Assembly: GCF_050003625.1 (NCBI RefSeq)
Contig: NC_134398.1
Span: forward strand, 62,442,891 to 62,506,890
Direction of reading: 5' to 3'
DNA: 64,000 bases
DNA from: Haematobia irritans
Taxonomy: Eukaryota > Arthropoda > Insecta > Diptera > Muscidae
Positions 33,020-45,600 of the stretch are shown here, in pieces. The number at the start of each line of letters is the position of its first letter. Position 1 is the stretch's first letter. A program made the translations under genes and the position numbers. A model generated the notes under the pieces. The model made no database searches and had not been told where the DNA came from. It was given only the letters and a program-made list of their open reading frames with translations.

Positions 33020-33182
33020 TTTAACAAGTAAGTAAGGTCTAAAGTCGGGCGGGGCCGACTATATTATGCCCTTCACCACTATATATACCAAAATTTTTCA
33101 TATCATTTGTTTGTTGGGAGCTATATAAAAGTTTATACTCCCATATATAAATATTTGAATAAGAACCGATTTGAACAATGTT
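33020..33182 (+). repeat. Comp-A 5' end fragment
   Basis: aacaagtaagtaaggtctaa, agtcgggcggggccgactat, atgcccttcaccac mark the Comp-A start; it is cut after about 160 bp, where a Comp-B begins. The same join is present in the duplicate at 36642-36804. Confidence 0.75.
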
Positions 33183-33186
33183 AGTA

Positions 33187-35697
33187 AAAACAAGTATATA
33201 CGGCCGTAAGTTCGGCCAGGCCGAAGCTTATGTACCCTCCATCATGGATTGCGTAGAAACTTCATCTAAACACTGCCATCCACAATCGAATTACTTAAGT
33301 TGCGGTAACGCTTGCCGATGGCAAGGTATCTTAAAACCTCCTAACACCATCTTCAAAATTGTATGTAAGTCCATACGTGGTATATATTAAATCAAAAAAG
33401 ATCGATCCAATATGTATATAATTCAGTTTGACAAAGTAGATATAAAATTTTGACAAAATTTTCTATAGAAATAAAATTTTAACAAAATTTTCTATAGAAA
33501 TAAAATTTTCACAAAATTTTCTATAGAAATAAAAATTTTGACAAATTTTTCTATAGAAAGAAAAATTTGACAAATTTTTTTATAGAAAGAAAATTTTGAC
33601 AAAATTTTCTACAGAAATAAAATTTTAACAAAATTTTCTATAGAAATCAACTTTTGACAAAATTTTCTATAGAAATAAAATCTTGGTAGATTCGATGTGG
33701 CAACCATGATTATGAACCGAATAAAATTTGAACAAAATTTTCTATAGAAATACAATTTTGACAAAATTTTCTATAGAAATAAAATTTTGACAATGATGAA
33801 AATTTTATTATGAACCGAATAAAATTTTAACAAAATTTTCTCTAGAAATAAAATGTTGACAAAATTTTCTATAGAAATAAAATTTTGACAAAATTTTCTA
33901 TAGAAATAAAATTTTGGTAGATTATTTTTGCCTCTAGTGGCAATCACACAAAAATTGGTCCGATATGGACCAATTTTTGTGTGATTGGACCAATTTTGGT
34001 ATGGTTGTTAGCGACCATATACTAACACCACGTGTCTAATTTGAACCGGATCGGATGAATTTTGCTCCTCCAAGAGGCTCCGGAGGTCAAATCTGGAGAA
34101 TGTTTTATATGGGGGCTATATATAATTATGGACCGATATGAACCAATTCTGGCACGGTTGTTAAATATCATATACTAACACCATGTTCCAAATTACAACC
34201 GGATTGGATGAAATTTGCTTCTCTTGGAGACTTCGCAAGCCAAATCTGGAGATTGGTTTATATGGGGGCTATATATAATTATGAACCGATGTGGACCAAT
34301 TTTTGCATGGTTGTTAGAAAGCATATACCAATATCATGTACCAAATTTCAGGCGGATCGGATGAAATTTGCTTCTCTTTGAGGCTCCGCAACCCAAATCT
34401 GGGGATCGGTTTATATGGGCGCCATATATAATTATGGACCGATGTGGACCACTTTTTGCACGGTTGTTGGATACCATATACCAATACCATGTACCAAATT
34501 TCAGCCGGATCGGATGCAATTTGCCCCTCTTTGAGGCTTCGCAAGCCAAATCTGGAGATCGGTTTATATGGGGTCTATATATAATTATGGACCGATGTTA
34601 ACCAATTTTTGCATGGTTGTTAGAGACCATATACCAACATCATGTACCAAATTTCAGCCGGATCGGATTCAATTTGCTCCTCTTTGAGGCTCCGCAAGCC
34701 AAATCTGGAGACCGGTTTATATGGGGGCTATATATAATTATGAACCGATGTGGACCAATTTTTGCATGGTTGTTAGAGACCATATACCAACACCATGGAC
34801 CAAATTTCAGCCGGATCGGATGAAATTTTCTTCTCTTTGAGGCTCCGCAAGCCAAATCTGGAGATCGGTTTATATGGGGGCTATATATAATTATGGACCG
34901 ATGTGATCCAATTTTTGCATGATTGTTAGAGACCGTACACCAACACCATGTACCAAATTTCAGCCGGATCGGATGAAATATGCTTCTCTTAGAGGCTCCA
35001 CAAGCCAAATCTGGGGATCGGTTTATATGGGGGCTATATATAATTAAGGACCGATATGGACCAATTTTTGCATGGTTGGTAGAGATCATATACCAACATC
35101 ATGGACCAAATTTCAGCCGGATCGGATGAAATTTTCTTCTCTTTGAGGCTCCGCAAGCCAAATCTGGAGATCGGTTTATATGGGGGCTATATATAATTAT
35201 GGACCGATGTGATCCAATTTTTGCATGATTGTTAGAGACCGTACACCAACACCATGTACCAAATTTCAGCCGGATCGGATGAAATTTGCTTCTCTTTTAG
35301 GCTCCGCAAGCCAAATCTGGAGATCGGTTTATATGGGGGCTATATATAATTATGGACCGATGTGATCCAATTTTTGCATGATTGTTATAGACCATATACC
35401 AACACCATATACCAAATTTCAGCCGGATCGGATGAAATATGCTTCTGTTAGAGGCTCCACAAGCCAAATCTGAAGGTCCCTTTATATGGGGGCTATACGT
35501 AAAAGTGGACCGATATGGCCCATTTTCAATACCATCCGACCTACATCGATAACAACTACTTGTGCCAAGTTTCAAGTCGATAGCTTGTTTCGTTCGGAAG
35601 TTAGCGTGATTTCAACAGACGGACGGACGGACGGACATGCTTAGATCGACTCAGAATTTCACCACGACCCAGAATATATATACTTTATGGGGTCTTA
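33187..35697 (+). repeat. Comp-B composite repeat with expanded 140-bp array
   Basis: Start acaagtatatacggccgtaa, gttcggccaggccgaagctt. A 29-bp array occupies 33430-33925. About eleven 140-bp units (33950-35510) alternate gaccgatgtggaccaatttt, gccggatcggatgaaatttg, ctccgcaagccaaatctgga and tttatatgggggctatat. The GACG run is at 35620-35638. The 3' end is cut at the duplication junction. ORFs on both strands (34314-35575) are repeat-derived. Confidence 0.9.
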
Positions 35698-38600
35698 GAA
35701 CCCCATTTTAATACGGTTATGTGAAATCCAACTGGCAGTAGAACGCCTATATTTTCTTACTATATTTTTTTTTATAAGAAAAAGGCATTCTCAAATAAAT
35801 TGTCAAAAACTAAGTATTCTACGAAGGTTTACGACGTTTTTGACGTATGGTAAAATACGTCGGAAATTTATGTCAAATATACGACAAACCATAATTATGA
35901 AATGGTATGGACAAATTTTTCACAGTTGTTAGAGGACGTATACACGCAGAGAAGGAATATGATCACCTCAAACATGTTTCAAGAGCAAAATGTTATTTTT
36001 GTATGGTGACCATGTAACATGTTTGTCACTAAAATGTTATTTTCTCGTCAAATATAACCTGCTTGCTGAAAACAGATACATGATTTTCGAGAAAATAGCA
36101 TGGTTGCGAAGACCATGTTATATGGTCACCACCAAAAAATAACATTTAGCTCTTAAAACATGTTTGAGGTGATCATATTCCTTCTCTGGGTGTACTAACG
36201 TCGAGTACCAAATTTCAACCGGATCAAATTTGCTCCTCCAAGGTCCCGCAAACCAAATCTGTGCAACACCATTTGACGTATATCAATAAAAAATAAATAT
36301 CGTTCGGAAGTAATTTCAACAGACGGACGGACAGGTATCGCTGGATCGACTCATTTCACCACGACCTAGAATATAAACACTTTCTGGGATCTAAGACCAC
36401 GATGTATTACAAACGAAATGACAATATTAGGAAGCTACGGAAGTCAAATGCGGGTTTATAGTGAGGTCTGAGACTACAATTTCGAAGTTTTGCGGAATGG
36501 TAAAGTTAGTATACCCCCATTCTATGTTGAAGTGTATAAATTAATTTTATATGCAGTCAAAATAATATTTAAGAAAATAACAAAAAATATATTTTGTCCT
36601 TAAAAGCTCCAATAATAATTAATTGTACATTATATTTTAAATTTAACAAGTAAGTAAGGTCTAAAGTCGGGCGGGGCCGACTATATTATGCCCTTCACCA
36701 CTATATATACCAAAATTTTTCATATCATTTGTTTGTTGGGAGCTATATAAAAGTTTATACTCCCATATATAAATATTTGAATAAGAACCGATTTGAACAA
36801 TGTTAGTAAAAACAAGTATATACGGCCGTAAGTTCGGCCAGGCCGAAGCTTATGTACCCTCCATCATGGATTGCGTAGAAACTTCATCTAAACACTGCCA
36901 TCCACAATCGAATTACTTAAGTTGCGGTAACGCTTGCCGATGGCAAGGTATCTTAAAACCTCCTAACACCATCTTCAAAATTGTATGTAAGTCCATACGT
37001 GGTATATATTAAATCAAAAAAGATCGATCCAATATGTATATAATTCAGTTTGACAAAGTAGATATAAAATTTTGACAAAATTTTCTATAGAAATAAAATT
37101 TTAACAAAATTTTCTATAGAAATAAAATTTTCACAAAATTTTCTATAGAAATAAAAATTTTGACAAATTTTTCTATAGAAAGAAAAATTTGACAAATTTT
37201 TTTATAGAAAGAAAATTTTGACAAAATTTTCTACAGAAATAAAATTTTAACAAAATTTTCTATAGAAATCAACTTTTGACAAAATTTTCTATAGAAATAA
37301 AATCTTGGTAGATTCGATGTGGCAACCATGATTATGAACCGAATAAAATTTGAACAAAATTTTCTATAGAAATACAATTTTGACAAAATTTTCTATAGAA
37401 ATAAAATTTTGACAATGATGAAAATTTTATTATGAACCGAATAAAATTTTAACAAAATTTTCTCTAGAAATAAAATGTTGACAAAATTTTCTATAGAAAT
37501 AAAATTTTGACAAAATTTTCTATAGAAATAAAATTTTGGTAGATTATTTTTGCCTCTAGTGGCAATCACACAAAAATTGGTCCGATATGGACCAATTTTT
37601 GTGTGATTGGACCAATTTTGGTATGGTTGTTAGCGACCATATACTAACACCACGTGTCTAATTTGAACCGGATCGGATGAATTTTGCTCCTCCAAGAGGC
37701 TCCGGAGGTCAAATCTGGAGAATGTTTTATATGGGGGCTATATATAATTATGGACCGATATGAACCAATTCTGGCACGGTTGTTAAATATCATATACTAA
37801 CACCATGTTCCAAATTACAACCGGATTGGATGAAATTTGCTTCTCTTGGAGACTTCGCAAGCCAAATCTGGAGATTGGTTTATATGGGGGCTATATATAA
37901 TTATGAACCGATGTGGACCAATTTTTGCATGGTTGTTAGAAAGCATATACCAATATCATGTACCAAATTTCAGGCGGATCGGATGAAATTTGCTTCTCTT
38001 TGAGGCTCCGCAACCCAAATCTGGGGATCGGTTTATATGGGCGCCATATATAATTATGGACCGATGTGGACCACTTTTTGCACGGTTGTTGGATACCATA
38101 TACCAATACCATGTACCAAATTTCAGCCGGATCGGATGCAATTTGCCCCTCTTTGAGGCTTCGCAAGCCAAATCTGGAGATCGGTTTATATGGGGTCTAT
38201 ATATAATTATGGACCGATGTTAACCAATTTTTGCATGGTTGTTAGAGACCATATACCAACATCATGTACCAAATTTCAGCCGGATCGGATTCAATTTGCT
38301 CCTCTTTGAGGCTCCGCAAGCCAAATCTGGAGACCGGTTTATATGGGGGCTATATATAATTATGAACCGATGTGGACCAATTTTTGCATGGTTGTTAGAG
38401 ACCATATACCAACACCATGGACCAAATTTCAGCCGGATCGGATGAAATTTTCTTCTCTTTGAGGCTCCGCAAGCCAAATCTGGAGATCGGTTTATATGGG
38501 GGCTATATATAATTATGGACCGATGTGATCCAATTTTTGCATGATTGTTAGAGACCGTACACCAACACCATGTACCAAATTTCAGCCGGATCGGATGAAA

Positions 38601-39319
38601 TATGCTTCTCTTAGAGGCTCCACAAGCCAAATCTGGGGATCGGTTTATATGGGGGCTATATATAATTAAGGACCGATATGGACCAATTTTTGCATGGTTG
38701 GTAGAGATCATATACCAACATCATGGACCAAATTTCAGCCGGATCGGATGAAATTTTCTTCTCTTTGAGGCTCCGCAAGCCAAATCTGGAGATCGGTTTA
38801 TATGGGGGCTATATATAATTATGGACCGATGTGATCCAATTTTTGCATGATTGTTAGAGACCGTACACCAACACCATGTACCAAATTTCAGCCGGATCGG
38901 ATGAAATTTGCTTCTCTTTTAGGCTCCGCAAGCCAAATCTGGAGATCGGTTTATATGGGGGCTATATATAATTATGGACCGATGTGATCCAATTTTTGCA
39001 TGATTGTTATAGACCATATACCAACACCATATACCAAATTTCAGCCGGATCGGATGAAATATGCTTCTGTTAGAGGCTCCACAAGCCAAATCTGAAGGTC
39101 CCTTTATATGGGGGCTATACGTAAAAGTGGACCGATATGGCCCATTTTCAATACCATCCGACCTACATCGATAACAACTACTTGTGCCAAGTTTCAAGTC
39201 GATAGCTTGTTTCGTTCGGAAGTTAGCGTGATTTCAACAGACGGACGGACGGACGGACATGCTTAGATCGACTCAGAATTTCACCACGACCCAGAATATA
39301 TATACTTTATGGGGTCTTA
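35698..39319. repeat. 3,622-bp tandem duplication, second copy
   Basis: Direct repeat of 32076-35697. In the parts I compared (HP-s, both array types, unit-to-unit variants) I saw no difference apart from the junction base. Both copies share the same private variants of each 140-bp unit, so it is a segmental event, not independent array growth. Beyond 39319 the Comp-B 3' end, missing from copy one, is present. Confidence 0.95.
35943..36192. mobile_element. HP-s hairpin element (duplicated copy)
   Basis: Identical counterpart of 32321-32570, carried along by the segmental duplication and not a separate insertion. Confidence 0.9.
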
Positions 39320-39395
39320 GAGCAATATTTCGATGTGTTACAAACGGAATGACAAAGTTAATATACCCCCATCCTATGATGGAGGGTATAAAAAT
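36809..39395 (+). repeat. Comp-B composite repeat, second duplicate with complete 3' end
   Basis: Counterpart of 33187-35697 plus the missing end: gtcttagagcaatatttcga, tgttacaaacggaatgacaa, ttaatatacccccatcctat, gatggagggtataaaaa. The 29-bp array is at 37052-37547. Confidence 0.9.
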
Positions 39396-39640
39396 AATAT
39401 AGTTGCTCTAAAAAAATTAAACCCACCTGGAAAAAAATTTAGTTTAATGCAAATAAATTTTAACTAAACGGTATTACAAATTATTATTCAAGAAAATTTG
39501 TTGGACGTAATTAATTGTTTTCACTTGGTAAAAAATCGTAGTTATATCTCTTTATATCTTTAGCACCATACGAAGTTTAAGAGTGACGTACTTGTGGTAA
39601 AATGTGAAATTTTAGGAAACTCTGAACTATTGTGTGAACA

Positions 39641-39985
39641 TTGCACCGTGGTGCAATGGTTAGCATGCCCGCCTTGCAAACACAAGATCGTGGCTTCGAT
39701 GCCTGCTTCGACCGAACACCAAAAAGTTTTTCAGCGGTGGATTATTCAACCTCAGTAATGCTGGTGACATTTCTGAGGGTTTCAAGGCTTCTCTAAGTGG
39801 TTTCACTGCAATGTGGAACGCCGTTCGGACTCGGCTATAAAAAGGAGGTCCCTTGTCATTGAGCTTAACTTGGAATCGGGCAGCACTCAGTGATAAGAGA
39901 GAAGTTCACAAATGTGGTATCACAATGGATTGAATAGTTTAAGTGAGCCTGATACATCGGGCTGCCAACTAACCTAATCTAACCT
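39641..39985 (+). mobile_element. tRNA-derived SINE, full length
   Basis: Same family as 15914-16259: accgtggtgcaatggttagc head, body cggctataaaaaggaggtcc, tail gtttaagtgagcctgataca and ctaacctaatctaacct. The B box is altered (gcttcgatgcc). A short duplication ctattgtg is visible near 39628 and again at the right flank, but it is less clean than in the first copy. Confidence 0.85.
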
Positions 39986-40280
39986 ATTGTGGGGGAAATA
40001 CGAATTTAGTAAATCATTGCGCACCATTTGTTCTCGTTTTTTGATTCATTTAACTAGAGTACAAAAAAGTATTTAAGTTAAGGAAACATTCTCATATTGG
40101 GAAAATTTTAACTAAGCAATAATAATTTTCATAAAATAAAGAAGATTTAAATTGGCTTTAGTGCCCTTATATGTTCAGATTTAACAAACGTCACAATGTT
40201 TCGGTAGTATACAAACTGAAACTTATATTTGGGACAAAATATATATGAAAGGGTATTGTGTTGTCTTTGTAAGACCTAGG
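39986..40280. other. Unassigned stretch
   Basis: Nothing recognised. Confidence 0.4.
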
Positions 40281-40440
40281 ATTTTTATTTACAGCATAAT
40301 TTTGTTTTTATATCTTCCACTATAAGATAACAAGAAATGTAACACATCGACATTTTGAGTCGTTCTACCGATGTCTGTCCATACGTCCACGCTACCTTTC
40401 GAACGTAATAAGCTATCGACTTGAAATTTGGCACAATTAG
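40281..40440 (-). repeat. Comp-B 3'-end relic, minus strand
   Basis: ttccactataagataac, tgtaacacatcgacattttg, ccgatgtctgtccatacgtc and gctatcgacttgaaatttgg are complemented Comp-B end motifs in the right order, strongly diverged. Confidence 0.55.
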
Positions 40441-40752
40441 GGCTGTTTTCTTTTAGCACTGGATGTCCTAAGCCGTGAAGGACTAAAAGAAAACAGAGTA
40501 CTCGATTATCCAGGACATCTCCAAAAATAAGCAACACTGTCATCAGCTGTTCAAAAACAATCACAGAAAAGAAGTGAAATCTTGCATTTTTAATGTATGA
40601 AATGCTCCAATTAGTAATAAATATTTATTGCTTCGATTATTTATGACACTGTACCACTTTGAATTACATGTTTTTCGATAAATTAGTTACAATAAATTGC
40701 TATTGTGAATTGAAGAAGCGTCACTTTATCAAAATACAATCTGGAAACATCG
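40441..40752. other. Short hairpin followed by unassigned sequence
   Basis: ctgttttcttttag at about 40444 and ctaaaagaaaacag at about 40483 form an exact 14-bp inverted repeat around a 26-bp loop, possibly the end of an unidentified MITE. The rest up to 40752 is unrecognised. Confidence 0.4.
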
Positions 40753-41213
40753 CACTAGGGTCTGGGGGCCCCAATTTTTTGGCCAAAAATCATAGCGCTT
40801 AAGCGGTTGTTCTGAACACCACAAAATATTCTAGATATTGATGTCAAATTTTTAAATTTGAGATTATATAATAGCACTATTATTTCATATCACATTAACA
40901 TTTTTACACATTGTTTTTTGATAATTAAAGTACTTACCATCATCTTTCATTTCCATATTATAAATATTTATAATACATTTTCACTTTACTTTGAAAAGTG
41001 TTCTTGGTATGTTAAAAATCTCAATACGTGTTATAGTTAACATGCAGAAAATTGCACATGTTGTCAGCCCTGACAAATAACGGTTTTATGACGCATATTT
41101 TAACAAACTATATTTTCTGACATCTGAAAGTATTTATTATCGTATGACAGTAATAATTTTGAATTTAGAATTTTTATTTCTGGGCAAAAAATTGGGTCCG
41201 CCAGACCATAGTG
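40753..41213. mobile_element. Transib-like MITE
   Basis: 461 bp. Left end cactagggtctgggggcccc and complement of right end cactatggtctggcggaccc share about 29 of 33 positions, continuing into caatttttt. The flanking 5-bp sequence is catcg on both sides (40748-40752, 41214-41218). Transib elements, relatives of RAG1, have ends starting CACWATG and 5-bp target sites of the form CNNNG; cactatg and catcg fit both rules. No transposase is encoded. The ORF at 40858-41040 is AT-driven. Confidence 0.75.
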
Positions 41214-41223
41214 CATCGGCGCG

Positions 41224-41488
41224 ACTTCCCACTGTGATACCACAGTGGTGAACTTCTCTCTTATCACACTGCCCTATTCTATGTTAAGCTCAATGACAAG
41301 GGACCTCCTTTTTATAGCCTAATCCAAACGGCGCTACACAATGCTGTGAAACCACTTAGAGAAGCTTTGAAACACTCAGAAATGTCACCAGCATTACTGA
41401 AACGAGATAAACCACCGAAGAAGGAATCGAACCCACGACCATTGCTATGTAAGGCGGGCATGCTAACCATTGCACTACGATGGCTCCC
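41224..41488 (-). mobile_element. tRNA-derived SINE, 3' tail missing
   Basis: Reverse complement of the SINE: gtgaacttctctcttatcac, tgacaagggacctccttttt, ccagcattactga, ggaatcgaacccacgacc (B box complement) and gctaaccattgcactacgat. The LINE-like tail is lost beside the Transib-like MITE. Confidence 0.85.
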
Positions 41489-41764
41489 AAAGTTAGTGCT
41501 TACGTGGTATATATTAGACAAAAAAAGTATATGGAGGATATACCAAAACATATACATGGTCCTAAAATACCTCTAGATTTCCAATTTCAGACAAATCGGA
41601 TAAAAACTACGGTTTCTAGAGTCCAGGAAGTAAAATCGGGAGATCGGTCTATATGAGGGCTATACTAAAACATGGACCGATATACACCATTTTTGACGCT
41701 CCTCTTTGTGGTCCTAAAATACTTGTAGATTTCCAATTTCAGACAAATCGAATAAAAACAAATA

Positions 41765-42696
41765 AAGGGTGATTTGTTAAGAGCTTGATAACTTTTTTTA
41801 AAAAAAAACGCATAAAATTTGCAAAATCTCATCGGTTCTTTATTTGAAACGTTAGATTGGTCCATGACATTTACTTTTTGAAGATAATTTCATTTAAATG
41901 TTGACCGCGGCTGCGTCTTAGGTGGTCCATTCGGAAAGTCCAATTTTGGGCAACTTTTTCGAGCAATTCGGCCGGAATAGCCCGAATTTCTTCGGAAATG
42001 TTGTCTTCCAAAGCTGGAATTGTTGCTGGCTTATTTCTGTAGACTTTAGACTTGACGTAGCCCCACAAAAAATAGTCTAAAGGCGTCAAATCGCATGATC
42101 TTGGTGGCCAACTTACCGGTCCATTTCTTGAGATGAATTGTTCTCCGAAGTTTTCCCTCAAAATGGCCATAGAATCGCGAGCTGTGTGGCATGTAGCGCC
42201 ATCTTGTTGAAACCACATGTCAACCAAGTTCAGTTCTTCCATTTTTGGCAACAAAAAGTTTGTTAGCATCGAACGATAGCGATCGCCATTCACCGTAACG
42301 TTGCGTCCAACAGCATCTTTGAAAAAATACGGTCCAATGATTCCACCAGCGTACAAACCACACCAAACAGTGCATTTTTCGGGATGCATGGACAGTTCTT
42401 GAACGGCTTCTGGTTGCTCTTCACTCCAAATGCGGCAATTTTGCTTATTTACGTAGCCATTCAACCAGAAATGAGCCTCATCGCTGAACAAAATTTGTCG
42501 ATAAACACATTTCGAACCGAACACTGATTTTGGTAATAAAATTCAATGATTTGCAAGCGTTGCTCGTTAGTAAGTCTATTCATGATGAAATGTCAAAGCA
42601 TACTGAGCATCTTTCTCTTTGACACCATGTCTGAAATCCCACGTGATCTGTCAAATACTAATGCATGAAAATCCTAACCTCAAAAGAATCACCCTT
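41765..42696 (-). mobile_element. DD41D mariner-like element, internally deleted (copy 1)
   Basis: 932 bp. Ends aagggtgattt and gaatcaccctt, flanked by TA (41763-41764, 42697-42698). Reverse-orientation twin of 53201-54133, with the same internal deletion joining ggttcgaaatg to tgtttatcga. Confidence 0.92.
41871..42583 (-). pseudogene. DD41D transposase with internal deletion (copy 1)
   Basis: Starts MNRLTNEQRLQIIEFYYQNQ at 42583, the beginning of the helix-turn-helix domain, then jumps by deletion and frameshift into the catalytic half. In the open frame: ILFSDEAHFWLNGYVNKQNC (first Asp), WFQQDGATCHTARDSM (second), WPPRSCDLTPLDYFLWGYVK (third, 41 residues after the second), ending RSRGQHLNEIIFKK. 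All three Asp are present, but most of the DNA-binding region (about 100 or more residues by family length) is gone and the start is out of frame. Not functional. Confidence 0.9.
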
Positions 42697-43620
42697 TATA
42701 TACAGCAGTAAGTTTTTTCAAATGATTACGAGAAGTAAAATTTAGAAATTTTACATTCAGTTTCAAGCAATTTTCATGATTAGTGCGCCTTCAATATCAT
42801 CAAGAAGTGCGATCGGTCTATATGGAGGCCCTACCAAATGGAACGATAAAAATTGTAGGCAAATCGGATAAAAACTATCGGATAAGAACAAGGAGTTAAA
42901 TATGGAAATCAGTCTACATGGGTGCTATGCCAAAAACATGCACCGATACACACCAAATTCAGCACACCTAATTGTGGTTCTGAAAACCCTACAGAATCTA
43001 GACCCCAAATCGGAGGGCGGGTTTATAAGTGGGATATATCAAAATATGTACCGATACACAATATATTCAGAACACCTATTTATGGTCCTAAAAAAAGTTC
43101 TAGACTTTATATTTGAGTCAAATTGGATAAAAACTACGGTTTCTAGAAACTCAAGAAGTAAAATCGGGAGATCGGTCTATATGGGAGCTATAGCAAACCA
43201 TAGATCGATATACACCATATTCGGCACACCTATTTGTATTCCTAAAATATCTCTAAATTTCAAATGTCAAGCAAATCGAATAGAAAATACAGTTTATAGA
43301 CGCACAAGAAGTAAAATCGGGATACCGGTCTATACGGGGGCTATAACAAAACATGGACCGGCAGGCTCCATTTTCTGCACACCAACTTGGTATCTTAAAA
43401 TACTTCTAGATTTCAAAATTATATACAAATCGGATAAAAACTACGGTTTCTTGAAGCCCAAGAAGTAAAATCGGGAGATCGGTCTATATGGGAGCTATAC
43501 CAAAACATGGACCGATACACACCATTTTCGGTACACCTATTTGTGGTCCTAAAATAGCTCTAAATTTCCAACTTCAGACAAATCGGATAAAAATACGTAT
43601 ATAATTTAGTTCTTGACCGG

Positions 43621-44165
43621 TATATATTTGGGGAAGTCTACAAATAATTAGGAAACGATATGAACCTTTGCGCGGTAATTAGAGAGCCAGAATTGAAATA
43701 TGGAGTTCGCTTTATATGGGTGCTATAGTCAATTATGATCCTATATGGCCCAATTTTTGTATGATTGAGGATCGGTTTATCTGACGAAATGGACCAATTT
43801 TGGCATGGTTGTTGGCAGCCATATACTAACACAATGTAGCAAATTCCAACAGAATCGGATGAATTTTCCTCTTCCAATTGGTAATTGGTTTATACGGGGG
43901 TTATAATTATATAATTAGTATATAATTATATAATTATTCACCGATATGGACCAATTATTGCATGCTAGTTAGATATCATATTTGTGTAAAAATTGAAGAC
44001 AATCGGGTAATAAATAAGCGCAGTATGATTTCATTTGTCGAAATCGGGCGATACATATATATGGGGGCTATATTTATCCATGATTCAATTTTTTCCAAAT
44101 TCAACAGTGTTTGTCCTTTTACTAAGAAAACTCGCTGTACCAAATTTTATTAAAAATCGGTTAAT
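43621..44165 (+). repeat. Comp-B-like relic
   Basis: gtctacaaataattaggaaa, gcgcggtaattagagagcca, tttatatgggtgctatagtc and ccgatatggaccaattattg are Comp-B unit text in diverged form, related to 18570-18680 and 29770-29830. Confidence 0.6.
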
Positions 44166-44402
44166 AATTGCAACCGGAATCCTGCAAATAACAAATTAGA
44201 TACCGATGAAAGTTATTTTGATGGTTAATATTTGTTTAATCTTAATTAATAAAATTAATTTAATAAAATGAAAACTGGTTTATACTTTTTATATCAAGTT
44301 CTGGGGATAAAGCAATTTCTTAATAAGGAAAATAAGCAAGTAAATTCCATATCTAAATATATTCTATAGTATTCCAAGTGGAGTTACAATTTCCCTTCTA
44401 TA
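44166..44402. other. Unassigned stretch
   Basis: Nothing recognised; ends with the TA target site of HP-L. Confidence 0.4.
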
Positions 44403-45375
44403 CACGCAGAGAAGAAACATGATTGTCACAATCATATTCGAAGAGCAAAATAATATGATAGGAGCTATTTTTGCGGCAACCATGTAACATTTTCACCTGC
44501 AACCATGTTGGCTTAGTGAACATGGTTCTAAGAAAAATAAAACTGTCCTCATCTAAAATATTATTATATTGATAAAAAAGTATTTTGTTTGAATAAAAAT
44601 ACAATGGTCACGATCTAAAATTTTATGGTATTCGTCAAAAATGTTTTTCTTCCAGTTAAAAGAACATGTTGACAACCGACAATATTTTCATCTTTATGAA
44701 AAAACTTTTTTCGTCGTCGAAAAAAGGACGCCACTTGCGAAAAGAAAACACAAAATTAACTTTTTTATTTGTTTTTATTTATTTATAAACTAATTCATTG
44801 TTTATTTGTATTTATAATGTCGTGCAAGGAAACATCACATACTTTTAAAACTCTATTTTGGTTCAATTTTAACAATAATTAATCATTCCATATTTACTTC
44901 GTGGCCATCAAATGTACCAACGCAGACATCACGTAACTGCAAATAAAAATAAATTATACCATATATCAATATGCAGAACAAAAAAACAGGTACAAAAAAT
45001 TAAAAATAGTAAATGGTCACGAAAACAATGTACATGGTCTTTGTGGCCATGTAATGGTACATGTTTTTAAGTAACCTATAAAAATACTTTTTCCCTGCGA
45101 AAAAGTAAAAAAATTGAGTGGCCAGGTACATGATTTTCCCGACCATGTAATGGTTTCAAATTCTATTATCAAAAGTCGCAAACATGTTCTATTATTGAAG
45201 AACATGTTTGCGACTTTTGAGAACCATTTAAATGCTTATTGCCAACATATATTTTTCCCCGCTCGAAAATTATTTTTACAAAGACAAAATACATGGTTTT
45301 CGCGACAATTACATACTCTAGATAAGCATTAAATGGATGCGGCAACCATGTCCAAACATGTTTTTTCTGTGCGTG
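44403..45375 (+). mobile_element. HP-L element, copy 1
   Basis: 973 bp, left end cacgcagagaagaaacatga, right end catgttttttctgtgcgtg, TA flanks (44401-44402, 45376-45377). The ends resemble HP-s. Inside, on the minus strand, is the 3' portion of the candidate transcription unit seen in copy 2: a pyrimidine-rich ttatttttatttgcag acceptor near 44938 followed by ttacgtgatgtctgcgttgg. The 5' part of the unit is deleted here. Confidence 0.85.
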
Positions 45376-45507
45376 TACTAACGCTCCTGGAATAAGAGGA
45401 ATTGACTCCATTTTTGTTGGTGACATTTGAGTTTGATAAGAAATATCAATATTCACTGTTTGGAGATACTAGATTGATTGTAAATAATTTTGCCGCAAGT
45501 TTTCAAT

Positions 45508-45600
45508 TTCCGCCCATAGTGCAATGGAGCGAATAGTCTTAGTGAGCCTGAAAATAAATCGGCCTACCACATTAACCTTTAATGTAACCTTCTAAGCCAC
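45508..45600 (+). mobile_element. LINE/SINE 3' tail fragment
   Basis: cgaatagtcttagtgagcct then gaaaataaatcggcctacca matches the shared 3' tail; the aaaataaatcgg variant is closer to the LINE end at 63015-63090 than to the SINE. Confidence 0.65.

Larger units (their letters stand above)
32076..35697. repeat. 3,622-bp tandem duplication, first copy
   Basis: Every landmark here recurs 3,622 bp downstream, including ORFs with identical translations. At the junction, gaacccgattttaat (32076) corresponds to gaaccccattttaat (35698), one mismatch. The unit holds HP-s, a Comp-B tail, a Comp-A start, and a long Comp-B with its 29-bp and 140-bp arrays but without the Comp-B 3' end. Confidence 0.95.
41510..43620 (+). 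repeat. Comp-C composite repeat, split by a DD41D element
   Basis: Units with aatcgggagatcggtctata, aacatggaccgatacacacc, ggcacacctatttgtggtcc and tagatttccaatttcagaca extend on both sides of 41765-42696. Just right of the insertion is a displaced Comp-C start (tatacagcagtaagtttttt). ORFs such as 42902-43468 read through the units. Confidence 0.75.

Noticed and set aside
33430..33925. Regular 29-bp repeats resembling a CRISPR array
   Set aside because: There are no unique spacers; the repeats are contiguous, AT-rich and in an animal genome, so it is an ordinary tandem array.
34314..35575. Long overlapping ORFs with repeated peptides (for example HINRSPDLACGASKRS) that could look like a repeat protein
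   Set aside because: They occur on both strands and in several frames and follow the 140-bp Comp-B units; identical ones recur 3,622 bp away by duplication.
42902..43468. 188-codon plus-strand ORF
   Set aside because: It consists of Comp-C units (RSKIGRSVYMGAI-type peptides seen in other Comp-C copies).
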